64,000 bases of DNA from Nitrincola alkalisediminis (GCF_009821115.1 NZ_VYTY01000013.1:35294-99293), one strand, 5' to 3'. Counted from the stretch's first letter, positions 10,131-18,908 are shown. The notes: generated from the sequence alone by a model not told the origin. Program-made: numbers and translations.

Positions 10131-11402
10131 ATGAAATTGGAAACCCTTGCCCTTCATGCAGGTTATGAGATAGATCCAACCACTAAAGCGGTGGCTGTAC
10201 CCATCTATCAAACCACGTCATATGCATTTGATAACGCTCAGCATGGCGCAGATTTGTTCGACTTGAAAGTGCCAGGCAATATCTACACTCGTATCATGAA
10301 CCCAACGACGGACGTATTGGAAAAGCGCGTTGCGGCACTAGAAGGCGGCATTGCTGCACTCGCGGTCGCGTCGGGTATGGCGGCGATCACCTATGCCATC
10401 CAAACGCTGGCCGAAGTTGGCGACAATATCGTGTCGACCAGCGAGCTGTACGGTGGAACCTACAATCTGTTTGCACACACGCTGCCTCGTCAAGGGATCG
10501 AAGTTCGCTTTATCAACAAAAATGACCTAGCCGCGCTGGAAAACGCCATCGATGCGAAAACCAAGGCCGTCTTTGCTGAAACCATTGGCAATCCGTCCGG
10601 TGGCGTTGCTGATGTGCGTAAACTTGCAGAGATCGCGCATCGTCATGGCGTGCCTTTGATTGTGGATAACACCGTGCCATCTCCTTTTTTATGGCGTCCC
10701 ATCGAAGACGGTGCCGATATCGTTATTCACTCTGCGACCAAGTACATTGGCGGACATGGCACCACCGTTGGCGGCATTATCGTGGATTCAGGGAAATTTC
10801 CTTGGGCAGATCATGCTGAGCGCTTCCCATTATTGAATCAAGCGGACCCTTCTTATCACGGTGTGGTGTATACCGAGGCGTTTGGGCCTGCCGCCTTTAT
10901 TGGTCGTGCACGCGTCGTGCCCTTACGTAACATGGGCGCGGCGATATCGCCCTTTAATGCCTTTATGCTGTTGCAAGGGCTTGAAACACTCTCGTTGCGT
11001 ATTCAGCGTATATCGACAACCGCTTTGCAGATTGCCAACTGGTTAGAAGCGCATCCTAAGGTGAGCTGGGTTGATTATGCGGGCCTTGAGTCTCACAAAG
11101 ACCATGCGTTGGTTCAAGAGTATTTGGGTGGAAAAGCATCGGGCATTCTGAGTTTTGGCATCGACGGTGACCGAGAAGCCACACGCCGTTTCTACGATAC
11201 CTTGGCGATATTCTTACGCTTGGTGAATATCGGGGATAGTAAATCCTTGGCAGCCATTCCAGCTGAGACCACTCATCGTCAGTTAAACGATGAAGAGCTG
11301 GCGGCGGCTGGGGTGAAGCCAGGAACAGTGCGTTTGTCGATAGGTTTGGAAGATCCAGAGGATCTGATTGCCGATCTTGAACAGGCGTTTCAGCAGGTGT
11401 AA
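10131..11402 (+). CDS. metY: O-acetylhomoserine aminocarboxypropyltransferase / cysteine synthase
   Basis: 423 residues, a PLP enzyme of the Cys/Met metabolism family. The PLP lysine is in SATKYIGGHG, and further family motifs are NPTTDVLEKR, ASGMAAI, SELYGGTYN and GDSKSLAAIPAETTH. It condenses O-acetylhomoserine with sulfide to homocysteine (and can act on O-acetylserine), in the cytosol. An AAGGA about 10 nt upstream supports the start. The preceding 121 bp carry a short inverted repeat (CTCCAA 10017 / TTGGAG 10042) but no riboswitch fold that I recognise. Confidence 0.95.
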   Translation: MKLETLALHAGYEIDPTTKAVAVPIYQTTSYAFDNAQHGADLFDLKVPGNIYTRIMNPTTDVLEKRVAALEGGIAALAVASGMAAITYAIQTLAEVGDNIVSTSELYGGTYNLFAHTLPRQGIEVRFINKNDLAALENAIDAKTKAVFAETIGNPSGGVADVRKLAEIAHRHGVPLIVDNTVPSPFLWRPIEDGADIVIHSATKYIGGHGTTVGGIIVDSGKFPWADHAERFPLLNQADPSYHGVVYTEAFGPAAFIGRARVVPLRNMGAAISPFNAFMLLQGLETLSLRIQRISTTALQIANWLEAHPKVSWVDYAGLESHKDHALVQEYLGGKASGILSFGIDGDREATRRFYDTLAIFLRLVNIGDSKSLAAIPAETTHRQLNDEELAAAGVKPGTVRLSIGLEDPEDLIADLEQAFQQV

Positions 11403-11425
11403 AACAGGTGTAAATCTGACAAGCC

Positions 11426-11452
11426 GCGAGAAGAGCTTTAGGCTTTTCTCGC
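11426..11452 (+). terminator. Hairpin after metY
   Basis: GCGAGAAGAGC and GCTTTTCTCGC pair over 11 bp with one wobble and a 5-nt loop, 24 bp after the metY stop. It is a plausible transcript end, although the following bases are only moderately T-rich. Confidence 0.6.
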
Positions 11453-11903
11453 TTTAGGCTCGTCAATTCTGGTGTGAACATCCTTCCTCCCTCTCTCAAT
11501 TCTTTTCGTGATTTGACGCTGATGCATCAGTTAACGTCGTAAATGGCGTAGTTAAACTTTAGTTGCAGAAGGTATGATCAATTTCGCTTGATGAATATCA
11601 AGTTATTTTTTCTTTGGTAAAGTTTACTTTTTGATAATTTAAAATCGGGTGTGTACCGTTGATATGGTTCAGTCAGCCGTTAAGGCAGGCCATGTGTGGT
11701 CAACCCCTCTCACGCTTCAGTTGAAAAGTCGATGGGCTCTTCACTGCTGGCGGCCGTCTAGCGATTTGCATCCTGGGATCCAGAAAGCTTGATGGTTGCA
11801 ACTCTGATTCAGCGCTTCAATACATTGGTGTTTAACTGAAGGATTTGGTGCGTAGATAACATCCACAACAGATCAATAGATCAACGGAACAGAGGTTATG
11901 AAT
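11453..11903. other. Long non-coding gap upstream of the PHP hydrolase
   Basis: 450 bp without a credible gene. It holds the FNR-like box at 11588-11601 followed by an AT-rich stretch to about 11650, then an ordinary-composition leader of about 250 bp. That leader has small palindromes (CTGGGATCCAG near 11774, GATCAATAGATC near 11871). An AGAGG (11891-11895) acts as ribosome site for the ATG at 11904. Confidence 0.5.
11588..11601. promoter_or_regulatory. Perfect FNR/ANR-type box
   Basis: TTGATGAATATCAA matches the full TTGAT-N4-ATCAA consensus of FNR/ANR, the oxygen-responsive Crp-family regulator. It sits about 310 bp upstream of the secreted PHP hydrolase and points to low-oxygen control of that gene from a distal promoter. 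No confident -10 could be placed. Confidence 0.55.
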
Positions 11904-14336
11904 ATGCAAAGTAATCGATTTTTCAAGAGATTTACGCTTAGTACACTGAGTCTGGCAATATTAGTTGCAGGTTCAGCACTGGCGGACGTTAAGGTTGTTA
12001 CGGGCCCTTCCCCAATTGAAGGAGATGTGCTGATTCACCCTGAGGACATTACACTGTATAACGATAAAATCGCAATCACCTTTGCCGTCGGCAGTCCCAA
12101 TTTCTGGGGGATGACCAATGGCTCCATCTCTAACCTAGCCTTGATGCAGGGACGTGATCAATTCGGTGTGAATATCGTTAATGATGTGGAGTTTCTGGTC
12201 AATTCTTGGACTGCCAGTGGTGGGTCCTTGGTTGCAGATGTTGAGGTTGTCAAGGCGAGCGTTGAGGAGGGTATTGTACGTGCTACCAGTACTTGGTTGG
12301 GCGATGGAAAAGACAATGCGCTGGATGTAGTAACCACTTATACACTGACAAAAGACAGCAATGTACTGCAATTGCATACGCTTGTGACCAACCCAGGTCC
12401 TGATAGTTATGAAGATCTGCGCAGTGGTTATTCTCTCAGTGCTCTGTCAGCCTTTATGTTTGGTCCGTTTGGCTATGACACACCGGATATCCGCGCACGT
12501 AATATTTACATTGGTGCGGGTGCAGATGAGCCATTGGGTGATTTTACCGTGAGCTACACAGAGGATTATGCGATCACTGTACAGATGGATGATCCCGATA
12601 TCTATCGTGGTACAACGGGTTATAAGGATTTGCATAAGCATTACAATCTGGCCCCGGGCGAGAGCATGGCCTTCACCGGAGAGTTGCAGATTGCTGATGT
12701 GGGTCATACCAGTCCCTTCATGGCACGTATGATTGAGAAAAAAGGCTTGGCGTCCAGTACCATCAGTGGTGTTGTGTATAACGATCAAGGCGAGGTGCAC
12801 GCCAGCCCTGTGATCGTGGTTGAGCGCGAAGGGCGTTACAAAGGTGAGTTTGTCGGAGCACAGAATGTTGGATCGGATCAGTTGCATGTCAATATGCAGC
12901 CGTTGTTTTGGCATGTAGGTGATGCTGACGGGGCTTTCAGCTTCCAGGTGCCAGAGGGTGAATATCAGATTTATGCGCTGGACGCAGGGTTTACTCCCTC
13001 GCAGAAACAGTCGATTAGTGTAACAGCAGGCGAGCAGCAAAGCCTGAGCTTCAAAGATGAGTACGCTATTGTTCAGGGAGGCGTCGTCCTGCTGAATATT
13101 TCGGATACTGATACAGGCGAACCAGTGGATGCTCGCATCGAGGTTGAGGGTGAAGTACCAGCCGTGAAGTATCTGGGACGGCGTACCTATTTTACAGAGC
13201 TGGACGAGGTGGGAGTGGCGAGAATTCAGTTGGCAACGGGTGAGTTTGCCTTCAATGTCCTGTCAGGTGCGCACTTCAATTCAATGCCCGTCAGGAGTGA
13301 AACCACGGTGCGCTCTAATGAGGTCAGCGACGTGGTTTTGTCGGTGAAATCGGATGTGCTGCCAAATCAGGAAGGTTGGTATGCGGTTGATTTTCATCAC
13401 CACACGGATATCGGCGATGCCAATACACCTCCTGTTGATGTGGTGAGGTCACAGCTTGCGAGCCGTTTAGATTTAACGTACATCAGTGATCATGATGCAG
13501 TCAGCAATCACTCTGAGGTTCATGATCTTTCACTTCAGCGGGGGTACCCTTTTATTCCGGGCTTGGAGGTGACGCCTGGCTGGGGGCACTTCAATCTGAT
13601 TAATATGCCAATCAATCACGAAGTCATTGACTCCAGCATGGATGTTGCCGATATCATCAAGGCCGCTCATGAGATGGGTGCTTTGGTGATCGTCAATCAT
13701 CCTTTCTCGGATTATGGCTACTTCAATAACCGCGATATCGTGCCGGGCGGATACAGTCCTGACTTCGATCTGATCGAGTTACAGCCAACCCTTGATCTGA
13801 GTAAACCGGACAATATCGATACTCGTACCCTGACACAAGCAATGCGCTTTTGGGATGAGAGTCTGACGGGAGATAGTAAGGTGTATTACCTGACGGGTGG
13901 TACGGACACTCACGAAGTGACGTCACCTACACTCTATTCGGGCATTATTAGAACGCTGGCGAAGGTGGATGATGACCTGACGGTGGAGGGTTTTGTTGAT
14001 GCTGTGGCTGCTGGCCGCTCTTATGTGTCCATGGGACCCATGATGTTCACGCAGGAGTTGGAGTTCGGTCAGACCTATGAGGTGACCAATGGTGAGGCGC
14101 TGAGTTTGGCTGTGGAGCTGTTTGCCGTGAATGGGCTTGAGAGCGTTGAGCTCTATACCAGCGGTTCGGAGATAGGTTCTCCATTGGAAACCAGGTCTCT
14201 AGAGAGCACCGAAGGTCGGCAGAAAGTCGAGTTTAGCCTGCAACCTGCTCAGAATACTTGGTATAACCTGATTGTGAAAGATAAGAGCGGAAGGCCTGCT
14301 ATTTCCAATCCGATTTGGGTGAATGTTAAAGGCTAA
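11904..14336 (+). CDS. Secreted PHP-domain metallohydrolase (CehA/McbA type)
   Basis: 810 residues. The signal peptide ends near the Ala-Leu-Ala-Asp at about 25-28. Beta-rich sequence fills about 30-490, including a carboxypeptidase-regulatory-like stretch near 285-370. A PHP domain occupies the last 320 residues: metal ligands HHH at 498-500, SDHD at 528-531, a GLEVTPGWGHFN strand, VNHPFSDYGY and GGTDTHE. The arrangement matches CehA/McbA-family phosphoesterase/carbamate hydrolases. The export signal places it in the periplasm or outside. The native substrate cannot be inferred. ATG 11904 is preferred to ATG 11898 because AGAGG is 8 nt from it. It stands alone, behind an FNR-like box. Confidence 0.82.
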   Translation: MQSNRFFKRFTLSTLSLAILVAGSALADVKVVTGPSPIEGDVLIHPEDITLYNDKIAITFAVGSPNFWGMTNGSISNLALMQGRDQFGVNIVNDVEFLVNSWTASGGSLVADVEVVKASVEEGIVRATSTWLGDGKDNALDVVTTYTLTKDSNVLQLHTLVTNPGPDSYEDLRSGYSLSALSAFMFGPFGYDTPDIRARNIYIGAGADEPLGDFTVSYTEDYAITVQMDDPDIYRGTTGYKDLHKHYNLAPGESMAFTGELQIADVGHTSPFMARMIEKKGLASSTISGVVYNDQGEVHASPVIVVEREGRYKGEFVGAQNVGSDQLHVNMQPLFWHVGDADGAFSFQVPEGEYQIYALDAGFTPSQKQSISVTAGEQQSLSFKDEYAIVQGGVVLLNISDTDTGEPVDARIEVEGEVPAVKYLGRRTYFTELDEVGVARIQLATGEFAFNVLSGAHFNSMPVRSETTVRSNEVSDVVLSVKSDVLPNQEGWYAVDFHHHTDIGDANTPPVDVVRSQLASRLDLTYISDHDAVSNHSEVHDLSLQRGYPFIPGLEVTPGWGHFNLINMPINHEVIDSSMDVADIIKAAHEMGALVIVNHPFSDYGYFNNRDIVPGGYSPDFDLIELQPTLDLSKPDNIDTRTLTQAMRFWDESLTGDSKVYYLTGGTDTHEVTSPTLYSGIIRTLAKVDDDLTVEGFVDAVAAGRSYVSMGPMMFTQELEFGQTYEVTNGEALSLAVELFAVNGLESVELYTSGSEIGSPLETRSLESTEGRQKVEFSLQPAQNTWYNLIVKDKSGRPAISNPIWVNVKG

Positions 14337-14397
14337 AGGAAAGTCTTAGTCTTTTTAGAATGCAATTGCTTTGCTTAGTATTTCCGCTCTAACCCTA

Positions 14398-14442
14398 TCT
14401 AGCAACCTGTCGAACTTAGCGAGGTAAAGACAGGCTGCTAGA
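14398..14442 (+). terminator. Long hairpin after the PHP hydrolase
   Basis: A 14-bp inverted repeat with one mismatch (TCTAGCAACCTGTC / GACAGGCTGCTAGA) and a 17-nt loop, 62 bp after the stop codon. No T-run follows, so it may protect the mRNA end or terminate weakly. Confidence 0.45.
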
Positions 14443-14490
14443 TTACGCAGAGAGTGTCATAAATTGTCGGAGATGATTTCATCTATGGAA

Positions 14491-14551
14491 ATTCATCTGA
14501 CGATGTCATCTGAAAGATGTCTGCTAGCTGACATCTAAACGACAAGAACTG
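14491..14551 (+). repeat. Dispersed repeat copy A (diverged core)
   Basis: Aligns without difficulty to the core of the 93-bp element at 15882-15974 and 63486-63578: ATTCA, TCTGAC, ATGTCAT, GAAAG, GCTAGC, CTAA, CGACA and GAACTG occur in the same order and spacing. The outer terminal inverted repeats are not preserved. Its own centre forms a perfect hairpin AGATGTC / GACATCT (14515-14536). The surrounding 14337-15006 gap (670 bp, AT-rich) holds no other gene I can support. Confidence 0.6.
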
Positions 14552-14953
14552 ACTTCGAGCTCATAAATACACCCTGCCTTCATGTAATAATTGACTAGAA
14601 AACATCAAACTTATCATTTATCATACGTTTGTTTGACACATGCAGATCGATTTGTTCAAGCATCCAAGGATAAGGACGTATGTGGTTATTCCATTTCTAT
14701 GCAAAGTATCGGCTTCCTTTATAAAGGATTTCTCTGTAAAGGGACACAGAAGTAGCCTATAACTTCATACTCTTATCCATCGGAAAAAAAGCTTTATATT
14801 AAACAAGTTAAAGTAAAAAACCGTGAGGTATCTACGTTAGAGTGCGTTTGCCCACTATAGGTAAACTCAGTTATCCGAACTTCACTGTTGCAGTATAGAT
14901 AGATTGAAATGTGGGTTGCCCTACAAAGGGGAAAGACGATACTAAGTAAAGCT

Positions 14954-14974
14954 CAATATATTCTGAATATATTG
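14954..14974 (+). promoter_or_regulatory. Palindrome upstream of the unknown gene pair
   Basis: CAATATATT-CTG-AATATATTG is a perfect 9-bp inverted repeat with a 3-nt centre, ending 32 bp before the ATG at 15007. Its placement suits an operator or leader hairpin for the two unknown genes. Confidence 0.4.
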
Positions 14975-15006
14975 TTCGCATTATTTTCAAATAAAGGATA
15001 AAGAAC

Positions 15007-15435
15007 ATGGATTTTAAAAGAACAGAAGCAAAAATAACAATTGCAAAGCTGATTGAGTTGGCTTATTCAAAAAATAAAGGGATGACGGCCAAAATTATGG
15101 CAGAAAAGGGTAATGCACAATTAACTGTAGATCATAATGGAAATGCAACACTTTCTGGCTCAGCAGGTATGTTAACCTTCAGTGGAACGCCTGTGTTAGA
15201 AAATGTGGGTGCTAAAATCAAGCGGATTAATATAAATTTCCGTAATGAGGAAGGAATGAAAGTTGATTATACTGCAACTTTTGATCTGGAATATATAAAG
15301 TTATCGGTAATGGGTGATTTTGATTTAGAAGAATTGATGACATCTTGTTCAGGTTTACTGTGTCAAGCTGCCCGAGCATTTAAAGGTAGAGATCGTGCTT
15401 ACAATATGGAATTGCAGAGAATAATGGGGCATTAA
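15007..15435 (+). CDS. Hypothetical protein in AT-rich cassette
   Basis: 142 residues, not recognised. No signal peptide or membrane segment. The N-terminus is Lys-rich (MDFKRTEAKITIAKLIELAY), followed by alternating hydrophobic residues suggestive of beta strands (LTVDHNGNATLSGSAGMLTF, about 38-57) and a C-terminal helix with two Cys (CSGLLCQAARAF). AAAGGA 8-13 nt upstream gives a good ribosome site. It is two bases upstream of a lipoprotein gene and surely co-transcribed with it. The pair is AT-rich relative to its neighbours and lies between copies A and B of the dispersed repeat, which suggests acquisition. Confidence 0.75.
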   Translation: MDFKRTEAKITIAKLIELAYSKNKGMTAKIMAEKGNAQLTVDHNGNATLSGSAGMLTFSGTPVLENVGAKIKRININFRNEEGMKVDYTATFDLEYIKLSVMGDFDLEELMTSCSGLLCQAARAFKGRDRAYNMELQRIMGH

Positions 15436-15437
15436 GA

Positions 15438-15878
15438 ATGCAAAAAATCTTTTTTAATTTCATTCTTATCTTATTTCTAACAGGCTGTGTATCTATGCAA
15501 GCCTCTTCTTCTGTGCTGTATCAAGAGTATTCAAAGTACCAGAATAGTGTGAATAAAAATAATGTTGTTGAAGTGGCTGGTAATTTTTTTAGTCCATCAC
15601 TTCTGGGTGAGGATTATAGAGTAAATTTAGGGGCAGTTAGTCAGTTATTATTTAAGAGTTACATGGTGGAGGAATTCAGTTACCATGAAATGAAAAATGA
15701 GCAAGAAGGCTGTCTTACCATCAATGGATATGATGAAGAAAATGCCCCGTTAATATTTAGTCTTAAGTACATCTTGAACGATGGCCGCTGGCTAATTGAC
15801 AATATTCATGTTGTTTTTGTTGAGCACGTAAAAGATTTTTCTGATAGCGCAAAATGCCCAAACGAATATCCTGAATAA
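15438..15878 (+). CDS. Small lipoprotein of unknown function
   Basis: 146 residues. A lipoprotein signal with lipobox LTGC (Cys at about 17) means the mature protein is anchored to a membrane facing the periplasm. The mature part is acidic and polar, with a C-terminal strand region (LKYILNDGRWLIDNIHVVFVE) resembling small alpha+beta folds that follow a leading helix. The family was not recognised. It starts two bases after the previous stop. Four bases after its own stop the 93-bp repeat copy B begins, an arrangement like that of a gene and its recombination site in a cassette. Confidence 0.75.
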   Translation: MQKIFFNFILILFLTGCVSMQASSSVLYQEYSKYQNSVNKNNVVEVAGNFFSPSLLGEDYRVNLGAVSQLLFKSYMVEEFSYHEMKNEQEGCLTINGYDEENAPLIFSLKYILNDGRWLIDNIHVVFVEHVKDFSDSAKCPNEYPE

Positions 15879-15881
15879 GAC

Positions 15882-15974
15882 TATTAAACCGGTGGCAATT
15901 CAGGTCTGACTATGTCATTGGAAAGCCGCATGGTGGCTAGCCTCTAACCGACAGGAACTGCCGCCGGGTTAATA
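15882..15974 (+). repeat. Dispersed 93-bp hairpin element, copy B
   Basis: Same length and about 85% identical to copy C at 63486-63578. The ends are imperfect inverted repeats of about 20 bp (TATTAAACCGGTGGCAATTC against the complement of GAACTGCCGCCGGGTTAATA). The centre has GGCTAGCC. Most differences between the arms are G-T pairs, so an RNA or single-strand fold is preserved. It begins 4 bp after the lipoprotein stop codon. Confidence 0.8.
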
Positions 15975-15979
15975 ATCAA

Positions 15980-16080
15980 AAGCTAAGGGGCGCACTCAAA
16001 GGTGTGCCGTTTAGCTTGGTTATATAAAAATGTCCTGTTTACAGGATGGGGTGAGTCCATTGAATTCGATGGATATCACC
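15980..16080 (+). terminator. Three consecutive hairpins after the unknown gene pair
   Basis: First hairpin: AAGCTAA.../...TTAGCTT at 15980-16017, followed by an AT-rich run. Second: TCCTGT-TT-ACAGGA at 16033-16046. Third: GGTGA-TCCAT / ATGGA-TCACC with a bulge at 16050-16080. The first is a plausible terminator. The rest of the gap to 16178 shows nothing further. Confidence 0.45.
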
Positions 16081-16178
16081 CTTAATTGCCTAGCAGCATT
16101 CCTATCTGTTAACGCTCATCAGCTCTACGTATAGTCAGCTCTGAAGTATAGAATCGCCACTCTAGCAAGAGGGGATGC

Positions 16179-17222
16179 TCAATGGCTCCGATCAAACTTC
16201 CCTTCATAATTGCGTTGAATCCCTTCTTTAATTTTTGCCCGATCTTGGCGTGCCAGTTCGCCTTTCCATACCCACTCGAAAATGCGGCTGGCGGCTTTTG
16301 GGAAGGGTGTGAAAATAGGATTGAAAGGGTTGTCCCTTGCTTGCATCCAGACCGTCATGCGGTGACTGCGTTTTTGAGCGACACCTCGGCAATGGAAACC
16401 GTACACATTTGCCACAAGCAGTGTATTGGCCGGAACATGCAGCGCGGTGGCTTGTAAGCCCATTTCCTCTAGTGCTTGCGGTGTCACTCTAAAGGATCCA
16501 TCCCAGTAACGACCTGCTGGGCGATCCTCGCCTTTTAACGAAGCAATGAGGCTTTCTTTGTATTCCCACTTTAATCTTGCCCAGGTTAAACGGTGAGAGC
16601 GAGGGACATACACATGAGGACCGTTATCATCATTGGCCGGATCTAAAAATAACCAGCCTTTGACACAAGGGTGAAAGGTATCCGCATGCAAGTCGCGCTG
16701 AGGGTCGGCTTGAGGCACCACGTTGGCGTGATTACAGAGGTTCTCAATAAAGAAAAAAGGTGGCCTGTTTTTTGAAGAACACCAACGCATTAAACGATCG
16801 AGGGGTTTGGCTTGTGTAAACGCATTCAGCTCGGGCAGGGTCTGTCGAATATCTTCCGTCATAAAGCTGCGTTGCGTGAGGGTTGTTCCTTCAACAAATT
16901 CACGGATCAAGCCTGAGTAGTTAACCGCCTCTGATTGCAAACGTTCAAATTGCTCGGGTGGCAAGTAGTTCTCAATTAAAATATAGCCTTCTCGGATAAA
17001 CTGACGACGCTGCTCGGCTGGAACAAGAGGCGATAGGAGCCATAGTCTTAGATGAAACAAGGCTTGAGCGATGACCACGCGTGTGACATGCAAACCGCAA
17101 CGATTGAGCCAATAGTTTCCGAGGATTGGGTTTTGACTGAAGCTTTTTGCCCAAGTAAAGGGTTCAATTATCCAGATAAACCAACGTAGAGCAGGTGATA
17201 AAAGACGTGAAAGCGCTTCCAT
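16179..17222 (-). CDS. Phytanoyl-CoA dioxygenase (PhyH) family protein
   Basis: 347 residues from ATG 17222. It resembles Fe(II)/2-oxoglutarate oxygenases of the PhyH family. The HxD iron pair is in DLHADTFHP (about 180), and a distal His/Arg region lies at VYGFHCRGVAQKRSHR (about 275). The oxidised substrate is unknown. The frame extends upstream to a TTG at 17288. A strong AGGAGG at 17305-17310 lies 16 nt from that TTG, too far for normal use, so the start is unsettled. The gene is a single unit, divergent from fdxA. Confidence 0.78.
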   Translation of the reverse strand: MEALSRLLSPALRWFIWIIEPFTWAKSFSQNPILGNYWLNRCGLHVTRVVIAQALFHLRLWLLSPLVPAEQRRQFIREGYILIENYLPPEQFERLQSEAVNYSGLIREFVEGTTLTQRSFMTEDIRQTLPELNAFTQAKPLDRLMRWCSSKNRPPFFFIENLCNHANVVPQADPQRDLHADTFHPCVKGWLFLDPANDDNGPHVYVPRSHRLTWARLKWEYKESLIASLKGEDRPAGRYWDGSFRVTPQALEEMGLQATALHVPANTLLVANVYGFHCRGVAQKRSHRMTVWMQARDNPFNPIFTPFPKAASRIFEWVWKGELARQDRAKIKEGIQRNYEGKFDRSH

Positions 17223-17585
17223 AATGTTACGCGTAAGTAGGGTTGACACGTTCGAGATTGACAAAAGACAGTCTCGCACAGCCGACAACTCAGATGGCCG
17301 CGTACCTCCTGTAATGAACGATCCAAAGTAAATAGGCTAACTGGAATATGGCGTCAAATCTCAGTTAGACTTCAACGAGAATCTTAACAGTGCTGTTACA
17401 CTAGGCCAACTTTTTTCTTTAATCGCTTGTCTTAATGTTTAGCGTTGAAGGGACTTTAAGACCTTGGTAGGCGAGGTTTGTACTCCCCAGTAAAATGCAC
17501 GGCGTCAGAGGCTCTGGGAGGCAAAGTGTGCTAAAGTTCACCCGTTTATATAATGTGATTTCAGCGATTCATTGGAGTGTTACAA
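17223..17585. other. Divergent gap between PhyH gene and fdxA
   Basis: About 300-360 bp depending on the PhyH start. A good -10 hexamer TATAAT at 17549-17554 lies about 30 bp before the fdxA ATG, with only a weak -35. The fdxA ribosome site is TTGGAG at 17572-17577. AGTG-ctgtta-CACT near 17391 is a small palindrome. Nothing else is recognisable. Confidence 0.45.
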
Positions 17586-17909
17586 ATGGCGTTTGTCGTA
17601 ACTGAAAACTGTATCTTATGTAAGTACACAGATTGTGTTGCGGTCTGCCCGGTTGACTGTTTTTATGAGGGGCCTAATTTTTTGGTGATTCATCCGGATG
17701 AGTGTATCGACTGCGGGCTTTGTGAGCCAGAGTGTCCAGCGAAAGCCATTTTTTCCGAAGACGATCTACCGGATGACCAGCTCGAGTTTGTTCAACTGAA
17801 TGCTGAACTGGCCGAAATATGGCCAAATATCACCGAATACAAAGCGGCACCCGCTGATGCTGCCGACTGGGATGGCAAGGCAGGCAAACTGCAGTACCTG
17901 AAGCGTTAA
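17586..17909 (+). CDS. fdxA: Seven-iron ferredoxin FdxA
   Basis: 107 residues, the typical length. The N-terminal cysteine clusters are [19 protein letters not shown] and [16 protein letters not shown], binding a [3Fe-4S] and a [4Fe-4S] centre, followed by the acidic C-terminal tail of FdxA ending in KLQYLKR. It is a cytosolic low-potential electron carrier. GTG 17577 is open in frame, but ATG 17586 begins the conserved MAFVVTENC and has GGAG at proper spacing. It is convergent with the LysR gene, 24 bp away. Confidence 0.95.
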   Translation: MAFVVTENCILCKYTDCVAVCPVDCFYEGPNFLVIHPDECIDCGLCEPECPAKAIFSEDDLPDDQLEFVQLNAELAEIWPNITEYKAAPADAADWDGKAGKLQYLKR

Positions 17910-17933
17910 AGCGCTATGCCGTGCAGCTCTCTA

Positions 17934-18839
17934 CTAACTTTCCCAATAACCGGGTTCATTATAGGTCCGCTTCAAAAAATCAATAAAGTAGGCAATCTTT
18001 GCGGGTAAAAAGCGCTGCTCAGGGTACACCGCCTGAATATTGTATTCAGGCATAGCGTACTCATCTAAAAAAGTCACGAGCTCGCCGGAGTTCAGCTCTT
18101 TTTGGATTTCCCAAGTCGAACGCCAACTGATGCCCAGTCCGAGTTTAACCCAGTCATAGAGCAGTTCACTGTCATTGCAGTCTAGATTACCGGAGACTTT
18201 GATGGTGACGCGTTTATTGTCGCGAATAAAACTCCAACCGCGATGCTGCCCACCCATTAGATTGAAGGCCAAGCAATTATGCTCGGCTAAGTCTTCTAGT
18301 GACTGGGGAGTGCCGTGGCGTTCGAGGTAAAGAGGCGATGCGCAGAGAACGCGCTTATTGGGATAGAGCTGTACAGGTACATAGTTGGGATCTTCAACTG
18401 CGCCAATGCGAATGGCAAGGTCGTAGCCTTCGCGCACCAGATCGATCACGCTGTCCGTCAGGTTAAACGAAATGCGCACATCCGGAAACAAGGCCTGAAA
18501 AGCAGGGCCATGCGGCGCTACGTGTTTGCGACCAAATCCCGCTGGTGCCGACACCACCAGATGTCCGCGCACATTGTGCCGATTGGCCGTAATGCCCGAC
18601 TCCAGCGTGTCGAACTGCTTCAGCAGTTGTTGAGCTCCCTCTAAAAACTGCTCGCCAAGGTCGGTCAGTTTCAGGCCACGGGTGGAGCGATGCATAAGTT
18701 TGACACCGAGGCGTTTTTCTAAGGCATCTAAACGCCGTCCCATTATAATGGGGGTGACGCCCTCAATGACGGATGCGGCTGCAAAGCTGCCGTGCTCTGC
18801 CACCAAGGTAAAGGTTCGAATCTCTGTATATCGGTCCAC
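17934..18839 (-). CDS. LysR-family transcriptional regulator
   Basis: 301 residues. The N-terminal winged helix-turn-helix (about 1-60: FAAASVIEGVTPIIMGRRLDALEKRLG) is followed by an effector domain of the type I periplasmic-binding fold. The start codon is GTG. It is divergent from glcB across 135 bp that contain two candidate operator motifs, so control of malate synthase G and of itself is a reasonable inference. The effector is unknown. Confidence 0.9.
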   Translation of the reverse strand: MDRYTEIRTFTLVAEHGSFAAASVIEGVTPIIMGRRLDALEKRLGVKLMHRSTRGLKLTDLGEQFLEGAQQLLKQFDTLESGITANRHNVRGHLVVSAPAGFGRKHVAPHGPAFQALFPDVRISFNLTDSVIDLVREGYDLAIRIGAVEDPNYVPVQLYPNKRVLCASPLYLERHGTPQSLEDLAEHNCLAFNLMGGQHRGWSFIRDNKRVTIKVSGNLDCNDSELLYDWVKLGLGISWRSTWEIQKELNSGELVTFLDEYAMPEYNIQAVYPEQRFLPAKIAYFIDFLKRTYNEPGYWES

Positions 18840-18842
18840 TCA

Positions 18843-18908
18843 ATACCTCAGGTATCGACAGAAAATAAAAAATTGCTCTTCCAATAGTATACTGCCTTTT
18901 TATAGTAT
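18843..18908. promoter_or_regulatory. Candidate LysR operator region, glcB/LysR divergent gap
   Basis: ATACCT-C-AGGTAT (18843-18855) is a dyad immediately upstream of the LysR start. ATAGTAT occurs twice (18884-18890 and 18902-18908), and the first copy overlaps the palindrome AGTATACT (18886-18893). LysR proteins bind such A/T-bounded dyads in divergent gaps. The assignment is by position and shape only. Confidence 0.4.

Noticed and set aside
11750..11795. Cluster of common restriction-site palindromes resembling a vector polylinker
   Set aside because: The order and spacing do not match a polylinker I know, and flanking sequence is ordinary. Treated as chance.
15882..15974. Repeat copy B as a standard integron attC site
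   Set aside because: Length, position after a stop codon and AAC/GTT ends fit, but the RYYYAAC and GTTRRRY cores are not matched, copy C has no cassette gene before it, and no integrase is seen. Kept only as a hypothesis.
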